Shown here one piece after another: positions 7,821 to 15,938 of a DNA stretch of 44,930 nucleotides (its first letter is position 1; each line of letters begins with the position of its first letter). The stretch is from positions 1 through 44,930 of the forward strand of contig JAFQNL010000005.1 of the NCBI GenBank assembly GCA_017395935.1. The letters run 5' to 3'. Position numbers and translations under genes: made by a program. Source of the stretch: Oscillospiraceae bacterium (GTDB lineage Bacteria; Bacillota; Clostridia; Oscillospirales; Oscillospiraceae). The notes under the pieces are model-generated. The model searched no databases, was not told where the DNA came from, and worked only from the letters and a program-made list of their open reading frames with translations.

Positions 7821-9038
7821 TTACGCCTTCAGCGCCTCTTCCAAACGACTCCGAATGGCCTTCAGGAAATCCAGCGAGTTGACCTTCCGGGCAGGGGTCT
7901 CCCCTTCCCACATGAGGGACAGATCGCCGGTCATGACGCCGGACTCAATGGTGTCTATGGTGGCCTGCTCCAGCGCGTCGGCATAGCGCTGCAGCTGCTG
8001 GATTCCGTCCAGCTCGCCTCTCTTCCGGAGGGCTCCCGACCAGGCATAGATGGTAGCTACCGGGTTGGTAGAGGTCTCCTCGCCCTTGAGGTACTTGTAG
8101 TAATGGCGGGTAACGGTGCCGTGGGCGGCCTCATATTCGTAGTTGCCGTCGGGAGAGACCAGAACAGAGGTCATCATGGCCAGCGAGCCGAAGGCAGTGG
8201 AGACCATATCGCTCATCACGTCGCCGTCATAGTTCTTGCAGGCCCAGATAAAGCCGCCTTTGGAGCGGATAACACGGGCTACAGCGTCGTCGATCAGGGT
8301 ATAGAAGTAAGTAATACCAGCCTTGTCGAACTTCTCCTTGTACTCGCTGTCAAAGATCTGCTGGAAGATATCCTTGAAGGTATGGTCATACTTCTTGGAG
8401 ATAGTATCCTTGGTGGAGAACCAGAGATCCTGCCGGGTATCCAGCGCGTACTGGAAGCAGGAACGGGCAAAGGAGACAATAGAGGAGTCCTTATTGAACT
8501 GGCCCTGCAGCACGCCGGGGCACTCGAAGTCATAGACCGTCTCCCGGAAGGTTGTTCCGTCGGCGCCGGTATAGACCAGCTCTGCCTTGCCGGGGCCAGG
8601 GACCCGGTACTCGGTGGCCTTATACACGTCGCCAAAGGCATGTCGGGCGATGGTGATCGGCTGCTTCCAAGTCTTGACCACAGGAGAGATTCCCTTGACC
8701 ATAATGGGAGCCCGGAAAACGGTGCCGTCCAGAATGGCACGGATGGTGCCGTTGGGACTCTTCCACATCTGGGAGAGGTCATATTCCTTTACCCGCTGAG
8801 CGTTGGGGGTAATGGTAGCGCATTTGACGGCCACGCCATACTTCTTATTGGCATTGGCAGCATCGATGGTCACCTGATCTCCGGTCCGTTCCCGGTTGGG
8901 CAGGCCAAGGTCATAGTACTCGCTCTTCAGCTCGACAAAGGGCAGTACCAGCTCATCCTTGATCTGCTTCCAGAGAATCCGGGTCATCTCATCGCCGTCC
9001 ATCTCCACCAGCGGGGTGGTCATTTTGATTCGTTCCAT
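7821..9038 (-). CDS. icd: NADP-dependent isocitrate dehydrogenase (type II, eukaryotic-like)
   Basis: A 405-residue enzyme that oxidatively decarboxylates isocitrate to 2-oxoglutarate with NADP. The N terminus IKMTTPLVEMDGDEMTRI and the ATITPNAQRVKEY and SPNGTIRAILDGTVFR blocks are those of the homodimeric type found in eukaryotic cytosol/mitochondria and in many gut bacteria, not of the E. coli Icd type. The substrate loop SPNGT and the Asp-containing IDDAVARV metal region are intact. In anaerobes with partial TCA cycles it supplies 2-oxoglutarate for glutamate synthesis. It follows the sirtuin gene by 115 bases but has its own promoter (TTGCAT-17-TATACT). Confidence 0.95.
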   Translation of the reverse strand: MERIKMTTPLVEMDGDEMTRILWKQIKDELVLPFVELKSEYYDLGLPNRERTGDQVTIDAANANKKYGVAVKCATITPNAQRVKEYDLSQMWKSPNGTIRAILDGTVFRAPIMVKGISPVVKTWKQPITIARHAFGDVYKATEYRVPGPGKAELVYTGADGTTFRETVYDFECPGVLQGQFNKDSSIVSFARSCFQYALDTRQDLWFSTKDTISKKYDHTFKDIFQQIFDSEYKEKFDKAGITYFYTLIDDAVARVIRSKGGFIWACKNYDGDVMSDMVSTAFGSLAMMTSVLVSPDGNYEYEAAHGTVTRHYYKYLKGEETSTNPVATIYAWSGALRKRGELDGIQQLQRYADALEQATIDTIESGVMTGDLSLMWEGETPARKVNSLDFLKAIRSRLEEALKA

Positions 9039-9103
9039 GGTCGATTCCTCATTTCCGGGCCGTCCTGCACTTTAGCAAAGTAGACAGCTAAACTTTCCTG
9101 ACA

Positions 9104-9132
9104 AGTATAGCGCAATTTCTCCGGAGATGCAA
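9104..9132 (-). promoter_or_regulatory. Promoter of icd
   Basis: Minus strand: TTGCAT (9127-9132), 17-bp spacer, TATACT (9104-9109), about 65 bases before the start codon. Confidence 0.65.
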
Positions 9133-9153
9133 TTGGCAATCTGCCCAAAGCGG

Positions 9154-9882
9154 TCAGAGCCAAATCTGATCCATCACCTGTCCGATCTTCTCATGAATGA
9201 CCAGATCGGCATAGCGGTCGTAGGGCGTGGACTGGAGATTGATGAGTACCAGCTTGTTGCCCCGGTAATAGTTGATGAGTCCTGCCGCGGGATAGACCAC
9301 CAGCGAGGTTCCGCCAATGATAAGCAGGTCAGCGTTTCGGATATAGTTGACCGCCTGATACATGGTAGTCTCGTCCAGCCCTTCCTCATAGAGGACTACA
9401 TCGGGCTTGATCAGACCGCCGCAGCTGCAGCGGGGCAGGTCACTGGACTGGGCAATGGCCTCCACGCCGTGGAAGGCGCCGCAGTCCATGCAGTAGTTAC
9501 GCAGGACGGAGCCATGGAGTTCCAGCACCTTTCTGCTGCCGGCCATCTGGTGCAGGCCGTCTATGTTCTGGGTAATGACCGCCTTCAGCTTTCCTGCCTG
9601 CTCCAGCTGGGCCAGCTTTCTGTGGGCGGCGTTGGGCCGGGCGTCGGGACAGAGCATCTTATCCCGGTAGAAGGTAAAGAAGTCCCGGGGTCGGCGCGTA
9701 AAGTAGCTGTGGCTGAGAATGGTCTCCGGGTCCTCGGCGTACTTTTCATGGTACAGGCCGTCTACACTGCGAAAGTCCTTGATCCCTGACTCGGTGGAGA
9801 CGCCGGCTCCGCCGAAGAAGACGATATTGTCGCTCTGGGCAATCCACTGCTGGAGCTGGGCGATGGTATCCTGTGCTGACAT
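9154..9882 (-). CDS. cobB: NAD-dependent protein deacylase, sirtuin (Sir2/CobB) family
   Basis: A 242-residue sirtuin that removes acetyl or other acyl groups from protein lysines while consuming NAD. The NAD-binding GAGVSTESGIKDFR (25-38), TQNIDGLHQ (104-112) and the catalytic His123 in ELHGS are present. A zinc site is formed by Cys131, Cys134, Cys152 and Cys154 (C-x2-C then C-x-C). Length is that of a minimal bacterial sirtuin. AAAGGAG lies properly before the ATG. It lies directly upstream of the isocitrate dehydrogenase on the same strand; isocitrate dehydrogenases are known sirtuin substrates in other organisms, but a link here is inference. The symbol is used in the generic sense. Confidence 0.92.
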   Translation of the reverse strand: MSAQDTIAQLQQWIAQSDNIVFFGGAGVSTESGIKDFRSVDGLYHEKYAEDPETILSHSYFTRRPRDFFTFYRDKMLCPDARPNAAHRKLAQLEQAGKLKAVITQNIDGLHQMAGSRKVLELHGSVLRNYCMDCGAFHGVEAIAQSSDLPRCSCGGLIKPDVVLYEEGLDETTMYQAVNYIRNADLLIIGGTSLVVYPAAGLINYYRGNKLVLINLQSTPYDRYADLVIHEKIGQVMDQIWL

Positions 9883-9965
9883 GATAGATACTCCTTTCCT
9901 GCCCGATCCGCTTCCGGATCTTTTCCGGCAAGTTTTGACAAATTATGAAAGTTCCTTTAATCGGA

Positions 9966-9994
9966 TTGACAAAACAGGCTCTGGCCTTTAAGAT
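9966..9994 (+). promoter_or_regulatory. Promoter of the zinc-ribbon/SH3/YARHG gene
   Basis: TTGACA (9966-9971), 17-bp spacer, TAAGAT (9989-9994). A second TTGACA lies at 9935-9940. Confidence 0.6.
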
Positions 9995-10055
9995 TATTAT
10001 GAACCATTTTCACGACACAATCAATCATATTTCTGGTTACAATGGAGAAATCGCT

Positions 10056-12065
10056 ATGAGAAAATGTCCTGTTTGTGGTGTCGAGCATTCCGACATCGTT
10101 CCCGTTTGTTCTATCTGCGGCAGCAGCCTCACCGGTGCGGCCGTTGCTGAGACGCCGGCTCCCAAGACTGAGCCTGCCGTCCACTTTACTGACGCTGATA
10201 TTCAGGCTGCCATCTCCTCTGTGGTAGGCAACGCCGTTGAGAAGAAGGCCGCCCCTTCCGAGGAAAAGCCCGCTCCCGCCGAGAAGGCCCCCGAGGCTCC
10301 CGCTGAGGCAGCACCCGCCGAGGAGGATCCCTTTGAGATCGACTCCCCCTTCGTGGTCAATGCCATGAAGACTCCCGGTCAGGATGACAATATCCACCAG
10401 AGTCTGTCCAAGAAGGGCAAGGTGGAAAAGGTCCAGCTGGAGAAGGCGGCTGAGCCGGTTAAAAAGAGCGAGAGCGCGACTAACATGATGGATACGACCG
10501 CCATTGCCGCCGCCTCCGCGCTCAAGGTCCAGGAGGCCAAGAAGCACGCTGAGGCTGCCCGGGCTGCCCGTCAGGCCGCTGAGGAAGCCAAGGCCGCTGA
10601 GGAGGCCGCTGCCGCCCAGACCCAGCAGACTGCCGCTTCCGAGCACAACTGGACGGAGCGCAAGCATAAGCGGGGCCAGCGTTCCACTACCACCCCTGTC
10701 ATTGCCGCCGTCTGCGGCCTGCTGGCACTGCTGATCATTGCCATGCTCTTCCTGCTGGGCAAGATGATGGCCGACGACAGTCTGGATGACGCAGAGGATC
10801 CCAAGGATCCCGCCGTCAGCGAGCCCGGCGAGCAGGACGCTCAGCAGGGCGAGGACGTGGTGATTGATCCTGACAGCGACGTCTTCCCCAACGAGGAGAA
10901 CGAGGGCGATATCCTCCCCGAGGCTGGCGATGAGCCCGCTCAGGAAGGCGAGGAGGATCCCAATACCGAGATCACCGAGGAGCCCGAGACCCCCGAAGAG
11001 CCTCAGCAGCCGGCTGAGGAGGAGAACGATCTCCCCGCCATTACCGAGGTGGCTGACACCGTCTATACTACCGACGTGGTCAACGTCCGTGACTTCCCCA
11101 GCACCACCGAGGGTAAGGTACTCAGCGTCCTCAGCGCCGGTCAGGCAGTCACCCGTACCGGCAAGACGGATAACGACTGGAGCCGCGTGGAAGTGGGCGG
11201 CAAGGTCGGCTACATCTCCAACACTTATCTGTCCACCACCAAGAACGGCGGCGGCGATAACAACGCCGACGAGGGCGACGAAGGCGCCTCCACCGGCAAG
11301 TACGCCTATCTGAACGCCGGCGGCGTCAACCTGCGCTCCGAGCCCAGCGGAACCGTTCTGGCCACCCTGACCGAAGGTCAGAAGGTGGAGCTCACCGGCA
11401 AAACCTCCGGCAACTGGACTCAGGTCAAGGTCTCCGGCCTGACCGGCTATGTTTATACCAGCTACCTCTCTGACAGCGCCGACTCCTCTGACGACGAGCA
11501 GGAGCCTGCCAAGCCCAGTGATGACTCCGATGTCAAGGTCAACAAGACCGGCGACACCGTCTACGCCACCACCGGCGTCTATGTCCGCGACTATCCCAGC
11601 AGCTCTAAGGGCAATGTGATCAATGCGCTGACCAAGGGCCAGTCTGTCAAGCGTATCGGCACCACCTCCAACGGCTGGAGCAAGATCGAACTGGGCGGCG
11701 TGACCGGCTATGTCTATTCCGACTATGTCTCCACCTCCAAGAACAGCTCTGACACGGACGAGGAGGACTCCGGCAACTCCGGCGGCAGCTCCGTCCGCTA
11801 CGGCTACATTCTCTCCGAGAGCAACAGCCGCAAGTACACCGCCTCTGAGCTGAGCGGTATGTCCAAGTCCGACCTCCGTCTGGCCCGAAACGAGATCTTT
11901 GCCCGCCACGGCCGTAAGTTCAACGACAAGGGGCTCCAGGACTACTTCAACAGCTGCTCCTGGTACAAGGGCACTGTGGAGCCCGCCACCTTCGATGCCA
12001 ATCTGGAAGGCTATCTCAACAGCTATGAGCTGGCCAATCTGGATCTGATCCGTTCTCTGGAGTAA
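10056..12065 (+). CDS. Membrane-anchored protein: zinc ribbon, single TM, three bacterial SH3 domains, YARHG domain
   Basis: A 669-residue multidomain protein. Residues 4-21 form a zinc ribbon (Cys4, Cys7, Cys18, Cys21). Residues 30-210 are Ala/Glu/Lys-rich low complexity. One transmembrane helix follows at about 214-235, then an acidic Glu/Asp/Pro linker. Three SH3_3 repeats lie at roughly 332-393, 416-471 and 497-560, each ending with a Gly-Tyr-(Ile/Val) strand, separated by Ser/Asp linkers. The C terminus (about 581-669) is a YARHG domain (LARNEIFARHGRKF). The predicted topology is ribbon inside, SH3 and YARHG outside. Bacterial SH3 domains usually bind peptidoglycan or peptides and YARHG is extracellular, so a cell-wall role is likely but unproven. 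ATG 10056 is preferred over an earlier in-frame codon at 9945 because GGAG lies 8 bases upstream and the promoter lies inside the extension. Confidence 0.9.
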   Translation: MRKCPVCGVEHSDIVPVCSICGSSLTGAAVAETPAPKTEPAVHFTDADIQAAISSVVGNAVEKKAAPSEEKPAPAEKAPEAPAEAAPAEEDPFEIDSPFVVNAMKTPGQDDNIHQSLSKKGKVEKVQLEKAAEPVKKSESATNMMDTTAIAAASALKVQEAKKHAEAARAARQAAEEAKAAEEAAAAQTQQTAASEHNWTERKHKRGQRSTTTPVIAAVCGLLALLIIAMLFLLGKMMADDSLDDAEDPKDPAVSEPGEQDAQQGEDVVIDPDSDVFPNEENEGDILPEAGDEPAQEGEEDPNTEITEEPETPEEPQQPAEEENDLPAITEVADTVYTTDVVNVRDFPSTTEGKVLSVLSAGQAVTRTGKTDNDWSRVEVGGKVGYISNTYLSTTKNGGGDNNADEGDEGASTGKYAYLNAGGVNLRSEPSGTVLATLTEGQKVELTGKTSGNWTQVKVSGLTGYVYTSYLSDSADSSDDEQEPAKPSDDSDVKVNKTGDTVYATTGVYVRDYPSSSKGNVINALTKGQSVKRIGTTSNGWSKIELGGVTGYVYSDYVSTSKNSSDTDEEDSGNSGGSSVRYGYILSESNSRKYTASELSGMSKSDLRLARNEIFARHGRKFNDKGLQDYFNSCSWYKGTVEPATFDANLEGYLNSYELANLDLIRSLE

Positions 12066-12083
12066 TCTCTCTCTGAAGCAACA

Positions 12084-12126
12084 AACTCCCTCCTGCCAAA
12101 GGCAGGAGGGAGTTCTTTTCTTTTTC
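12084..12126 (+). terminator. Terminator after the YARHG gene
   Basis: A 14-bp perfect stem (12084-12097 with 12101-12114), tight AAA loop, then CTTTTCTTTTT. Confidence 0.9.
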
Positions 12127-12133
12127 AGTCCGC

Positions 12134-12967
12134 TCAGAAGGAAAGGCGCAGGCCGGTGGTCAGCCGATGCAGGCGAGGACCCAGTTCCTCTTTCAGAACA
12201 GCGTACCCCTCTTGGCCGGTACAATGGCCGGTCCAGATCTCCTCTACCCCCAGCTCTGTCAGCCGGCGAGCCAGAGTCCGGACCTGCTCCGGGGGATAGG
12301 TCAGGCCCTTCAGCCCCAGATGGAAGCCGCCCAGCAGCGCGATCACCCGTTTCCCGGGGAAGACAGCCAGTGTCTCTTCCACCGCTGTGTCAATTCCGGC
12401 GTGGCTGCAGCTGCTCAGCAGTATCAGACCTCTTTCCGTCTCCACGACCAGCGACTGCTCATGGGAGAAGTCATCCGGGACCAGCCGGCCGAAGCGGCGC
12501 CGGTACATCCGGCTGCTCAGGCCCCGCCGTTCAAGTCCGGCAGCCGAATGGGGGATCAGCCAGAGGCCCGGGGACAGCTCCCGTCTCCCCTCCTCCCAGC
12601 ACAGTCGGGAGGGATCAGAGAGCACCGGGCCGGGAATGCCGATCTCCCGGAGACCGTCCTCCTTTTCATGCCAGCATCCCTCCCGGCAGCTGGGCCGGAG
12701 AAAGAGCTGACCCTGGGCAACGGCACGGAAATAGGCGGGAAAGCCGCCGGAATGGTCATAGTGGCCGTGGGAGAGGATGGCTCCTCTTGCTCGTTTCAGG
12801 TCGATGCCCAGCACTTCGGCATTTTTGGCAAAGAGATCCGTCTGCCCAGCGTCCAGCAGCCAGCACTCCCCGCCATAGTCCAGCCAGAAGGAGAGGCCAT
12901 GCTCAGCCTCCAGCCCTTCCGGAGCGGTATTTTCCACCAGAACGGTGACAGTCAGTTTCCGGTCCAT
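12134..12967 (-). CDS. MBL-fold metallo-hydrolase
   Basis: A 277-residue metallo-beta-lactamase-fold protein. The metal motif SHGHYDHSGG (H-x-H-x-D-H at residues 67-72) is intact; further ligands are likely in SSCSHAGIDT, GGFHL and TGHCTG. The layout matches the group annotated as 7,8-dihydropterin-6-methyl-4-(beta-D-ribofuranosyl)aminobenzene-phosphate synthase-like hydrolases, common in anaerobes and archaea; that name reflects homology, not a proven reaction here. The start at 12967 is chosen over 13003 because CAGGAGAGGAG lies just before it and the longer form would run into the terminator hairpin at 12991-13017. It follows the EF-G paralogue gene but is separated by that terminator. Confidence 0.85.
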   Translation of the reverse strand: MDRKLTVTVLVENTAPEGLEAEHGLSFWLDYGGECWLLDAGQTDLFAKNAEVLGIDLKRARGAILSHGHYDHSGGFPAYFRAVAQGQLFLRPSCREGCWHEKEDGLREIGIPGPVLSDPSRLCWEEGRRELSPGLWLIPHSAAGLERRGLSSRMYRRRFGRLVPDDFSHEQSLVVETERGLILLSSCSHAGIDTAVEETLAVFPGKRVIALLGGFHLGLKGLTYPPEQVRTLARRLTELGVEEIWTGHCTGQEGYAVLKEELGPRLHRLTTGLRLSF

Positions 12968-12980
12968 AGGTGCTCCTCTC

Positions 12981-13017
12981 CTGAAAAGACAACACGCCCA
13001 CAAAGGGTGGGCGTGTT
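12981..13017 (-). terminator. Terminator of the EF-G paralogue gene
   Basis: An 11-bp perfect stem (AACACGCCCAC, 12991-13001, with 13007-13017), 5-nt loop. On the minus strand it is followed by GTCTTTTC. Confidence 0.8.
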
Positions 13018-13042
13018 GAGAAAAGTTGATTCAGCTTGCCGA

Positions 13043-15094
13043 TCAGCCTTCCTGCATTGCCTTGGCAGCTTCGATGGCCTTTGCCTGAGCGGCAGGGGGG
13101 CAATCCTCGTAGCGGACAAAGTGGAAGGTGAAGGTGCCGCGGCTCTGGGTCATGGCACGCAGATCGATGGCATAGGAAGTCATCTCAGCCATGGGGACCT
13201 CAGCCTCGATGATCTGATCGCCGTCACCGGTGGGGGTCATGCCCATCACGCGGCCGCGACGCTTGTTCAGATCGCCCATAACGTCGCCCATGTAGGAATC
13301 GGGGACGGTGACCTTCAGCTCGCCCACGGGCTCCATGAGCACGGGGTTGGCCTCGGGCATGGCAGCCTTGAAGGCCAGCTGAGCGGCGGTCTTGAAGGCG
13401 ATTTCGGAGGAGTCAACGGGATGATAGGAGCCATCATAGAGAACGGCCTTCAGGTTGACGACGGGATAGCCGGCCAGAACGCCCTTGGTGCAGGCCTCGC
13501 GCAGGCCCTTTTCGACGGCGGGGAAGAAGTTACGAGGCACGCTGCCGCCAAAGACTTCCTCTTCGAAGATCATTTCTTCGCTCTCGCAGGGCTCGAAGCG
13601 GACCCAAACGTCACCGTACTGGCCGGAACCACCGGTCTGCTTCTTATGCTTGCCCTGCTTGGAGACGGTCTTGCGGATCTTCTCACGATAGGGCACGCGG
13701 GGCTCGGAGAGGACGACGTCCACGTTGAAGCGGCTCTTCAGCTTGGCCACCAGAACGTCAATCTGGATATCGCCGGCGCCGGAGACAACGATCTGATGGG
13801 TCTCGGCGTTGTTTTCCACGCTGAAGCTGGGATCTTCTTCGTTCAGACGGTTCAGGCCAACGCCGACCTTGTCTTCCTGACCACGCTTGGCGGGGGCAAT
13901 TGCCTTGGAGTAGACGGGCTCAGCGAAGGGAGGCATATCCAGACGGATACCGGAGACGGAGAGGGTATCGCCGGTCTTCAGCTTGTCCATCTTGGCGATG
14001 GCGCCGATATCGCCGGCATTGAGCTCCTTGAGCTCGGAGGCCTTCTTGCCGCTCATGGAGTAGAGGCGGCCGATCTTCTCGCTGTCGCCGGTACGGCCGT
14101 TGACCAGAGTCATGTCGCTGGTCAGCTTGCCGCGCAGGACCTTGACAAAGGAATACTTGCCATACTGGTCAGAGACGGTCTTGAATACGTAAGCGACGGT
14201 ATCGCCGTCCTTGGAGACAGCAACTTCCACGCTCTCGCCGTCGGCGTCAACGCCCTTCATGGGCTGGGTGTTCATGGGATAGGGACCCATGGCGATAAAG
14301 CCATGCATCAGGGCGACGGTGCCCAGGCCGGTGAAAGCGCTGCCGCAGTAGACAGGAGCCACGCCGCCTTCCTTGACGCCGGTGAGCATGCCTTCAGCCA
14401 CTTCCTCGGGGGTGAACTCATGGCCGTCGAAGAAGAGCTCCATGAACTCCTCGCTGGACTCAGCCACGGTCTCCATCAGGTTGGCATAAGCTTCTTCCAC
14501 ATAGTCTTCCTGATCGGCGGGAACGTCGGTCTTCTTGCCGCTGGCATCATAGGCGCACTTGTTGAGCACGTCCACCACGCCGGTGACCTTGCCGCCGGAA
14601 GTGATGGGGCTGACAATGGCGGTAACGCCGGAGCCAAACTTTTCCTTCATCTCGTCCACGACAGCGTTGTAGTCGCCGTTCTCTTCGTCCACCTTGGAGA
14701 CGTAGATCAGAGTGGGCAGGTTGCGGGCCTTAGCCATCTTCCATGCGCGCTCAGCGCCGACGGGCAGCTTGCCCTTGGCGGGGACAACGATCAGAACGGC
14801 GTCGGCAACAGTCAGAGCCTCAACGACCTCGCCGGAGAAATCGAAGTTGCCGGGGCAGTCGATGATATTGAACAGATGACCCTCGTACTGGACGGGGATA
14901 ATGGAAGCGGAGATAGAAATCTGGCGCTTGACCTCTTCGGGGTCATAGTCAGACACGGTGTTGCCGTCGGGGGTCTTGCCCAGACGCTGGGTAACGCCGG
15001 TGACGTTCAGCATGCTCTCGACCAGCATGGTCTTGCCGGAGCCGCTATGGCCCAGCAGAGCGATGTTACGGATCTGTTTTGCGGTGAAGCTCAT
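13043..15094 (-). CDS. fusA: Elongation factor G-like translational GTPase (EF-G paralogue, EFG-II/EF-G-like clade)
   Basis: A 683-residue five-domain GTPase of the EF-G family. The P-loop is GHSGSGKT (15-22) rather than the GHIDAGKT of canonical EF-G. G3 is DCPGNFDF (79-86) rather than DTPGHVDF, and the guanine-specificity motif is SKVD (133-136) rather than NKMD. The GHSGSGKT form marks the EF-G-like branch that coexists with a canonical fusA in many Clostridia, so this is probably not the housekeeping translocase. The symbol is tentative. Possible roles from the family include ribosome recycling or translocation under altered energy supply. No rpsL-rpsG-tuf context is present, which supports a paralogue. 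Codon use suggests strong expression; it has its own promoter and terminator. Confidence 0.9.
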   Translation of the reverse strand: MSFTAKQIRNIALLGHSGSGKTMLVESMLNVTGVTQRLGKTPDGNTVSDYDPEEVKRQISISASIIPVQYEGHLFNIIDCPGNFDFSGEVVEALTVADAVLIVVPAKGKLPVGAERAWKMAKARNLPTLIYVSKVDEENGDYNAVVDEMKEKFGSGVTAIVSPITSGGKVTGVVDVLNKCAYDASGKKTDVPADQEDYVEEAYANLMETVAESSEEFMELFFDGHEFTPEEVAEGMLTGVKEGGVAPVYCGSAFTGLGTVALMHGFIAMGPYPMNTQPMKGVDADGESVEVAVSKDGDTVAYVFKTVSDQYGKYSFVKVLRGKLTSDMTLVNGRTGDSEKIGRLYSMSGKKASELKELNAGDIGAIAKMDKLKTGDTLSVSGIRLDMPPFAEPVYSKAIAPAKRGQEDKVGVGLNRLNEEDPSFSVENNAETHQIVVSGAGDIQIDVLVAKLKSRFNVDVVLSEPRVPYREKIRKTVSKQGKHKKQTGGSGQYGDVWVRFEPCESEEMIFEEEVFGGSVPRNFFPAVEKGLREACTKGVLAGYPVVNLKAVLYDGSYHPVDSSEIAFKTAAQLAFKAAMPEANPVLMEPVGELKVTVPDSYMGDVMGDLNKRRGRVMGMTPTGDGDQIIEAEVPMAEMTSYAIDLRAMTQSRGTFTFHFVRYEDCPPAAQAKAIEAAKAMQEG

Positions 15095-15162
15095 AAAGAA
15101 TGTTCCTTTCCTACGGTATTAAACGACTTTACCAGTCAATTTTACGAAACTCGCTAGCTTGC

Positions 15163-15191
15163 ATTATATCCTACTCCGGGAAAATAAGCAA
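15163..15191 (-). promoter_or_regulatory. Promoter of the EF-G paralogue gene
   Basis: Minus strand: TTGCTT (15186-15191), 17-bp spacer, TATAAT (15163-15168); the leader is about 60 bases. Confidence 0.65.
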
Positions 15192-15233
15192 TGCTTTCCG
15201 CCTCATTTTTCACAAAATTTCTCTGGAAAAGGA

Positions 15234-15938
15234 TCAAATATTTAAAATGAATTCACCAACAGCCTCCAAAGTGGGAGCAATACAGGAAATTTTTACCCCG
15301 TCAGGGGACTTTTTACCCTGAGGATTAAACCAGATTGTGTCGATCCCGGCGTTGATACCCCCCTGGATATCGCTGGAGAGGCTGTCGCCTACGATCACAG
15401 TCCGAGCCTTGTCCTGCTGACGGATTCCAAGGGTCTGAAAGACCTTACTGAAATAGGCCGGGTCCGGCTTCTGCAGTCCAAGCTGCTGAGAAATAAAGAG
15501 GTGTCCGATCACATCCCGGAGCCGGGAGGCCGCCAGACGGCCGGTCTGGGCAGCGGTCAGGCCATTGGTGACAATGGCAAGGCGGCAGTGCGGGGCAAGC
15601 CGGCGGCAGAGCTCCTCGGCTCCCTCAAGCAGATAGGGATAGCGGGCAAGGCCATTTAAGTAGTAGAGGTTCATCTCCTCCGGATCGGGGCCCTCCACCT
15701 CCATCAGTCGGAGAAAGCGGGCAAACCGCTCCCGACCCAGTCGGTCCTGGGCCAGCTCTCCCCGGTCAAACTGGGCCCAGACCTGATGATTGACCTGAAG
15801 ATAGCGCTCCACCGTCTCCTGGTCGTCAGCAATTCCGTAATGGCGCAGGGTCTGCCGGATACTCATCTGCTCGCTGCGGTCAAAGTCAAAAAGCGTCCGG
15901 TCGGCATCCAGCAGGACCCAGTCGTATCTGGCTCTCAT
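15234..15938 (-). CDS. YjjG-type HAD-superfamily nucleotidase
   Basis: A 234-residue HAD hydrolase. The nucleophile motif is LLDADRTLFDFD (Asp11 and Asp13); motif II is VTNG near 115; KPD (motif III) and VGDSLSSDIQGG (motif IV) follow. Relatives named YjjG/YfnB act as 5'-nucleotidases, including on non-canonical pyrimidine nucleotides, and so may clean the nucleotide pool. It overlaps the upstream lipid kinase gene by 4 bases (ATGA), so the two are translationally coupled. I see no clear terminator after it. The family call is firm; the substrate is inferred from family. Confidence 0.85.
   Translation of the reverse strand: MRARYDWVLLDADRTLFDFDRSEQMSIRQTLRHYGIADDQETVERYLQVNHQVWAQFDRGELAQDRLGRERFARFLRLMEVEGPDPEEMNLYYLNGLARYPYLLEGAEELCRRLAPHCRLAIVTNGLTAAQTGRLAASRLRDVIGHLFISQQLGLQKPDPAYFSKVFQTLGIRQQDKARTVIVGDSLSSDIQGGINAGIDTIWFNPQGKKSPDGVKISCIAPTLEAVGEFILNI

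Noticed and set aside
9081-9115. Small hairpin (TTTAGC...GCTAAA) in the icd leader
   Set aside because: Six base pairs with weak energy and no partner structure; not enough to propose regulation.
9905-9924. GATCCG-CTTC-CGGATC hairpin with a T run between the sirtuin and YARHG genes
   Set aside because: The stem is only 6 bp and lies between divergent genes, where a terminator has no clear transcript to end.
9957-12224. Long open frame on the minus strand (over 700 codons) opposite the YARHG gene
   Set aside because: It mirrors the codon bias of the real plus-strand gene, gives a Gly/Leu/Val-rich product with no family pattern, has no ribosome site and crosses a terminator.
12167-15157. Plus-strand open frame of nearly 1000 codons opposite the MBL and EF-G genes
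   Set aside because: It spans two clear minus-strand genes and the terminator between them; the product is compositionally odd (Gly/His/Leu-rich). It is an antisense shadow of GC-rich codon use.
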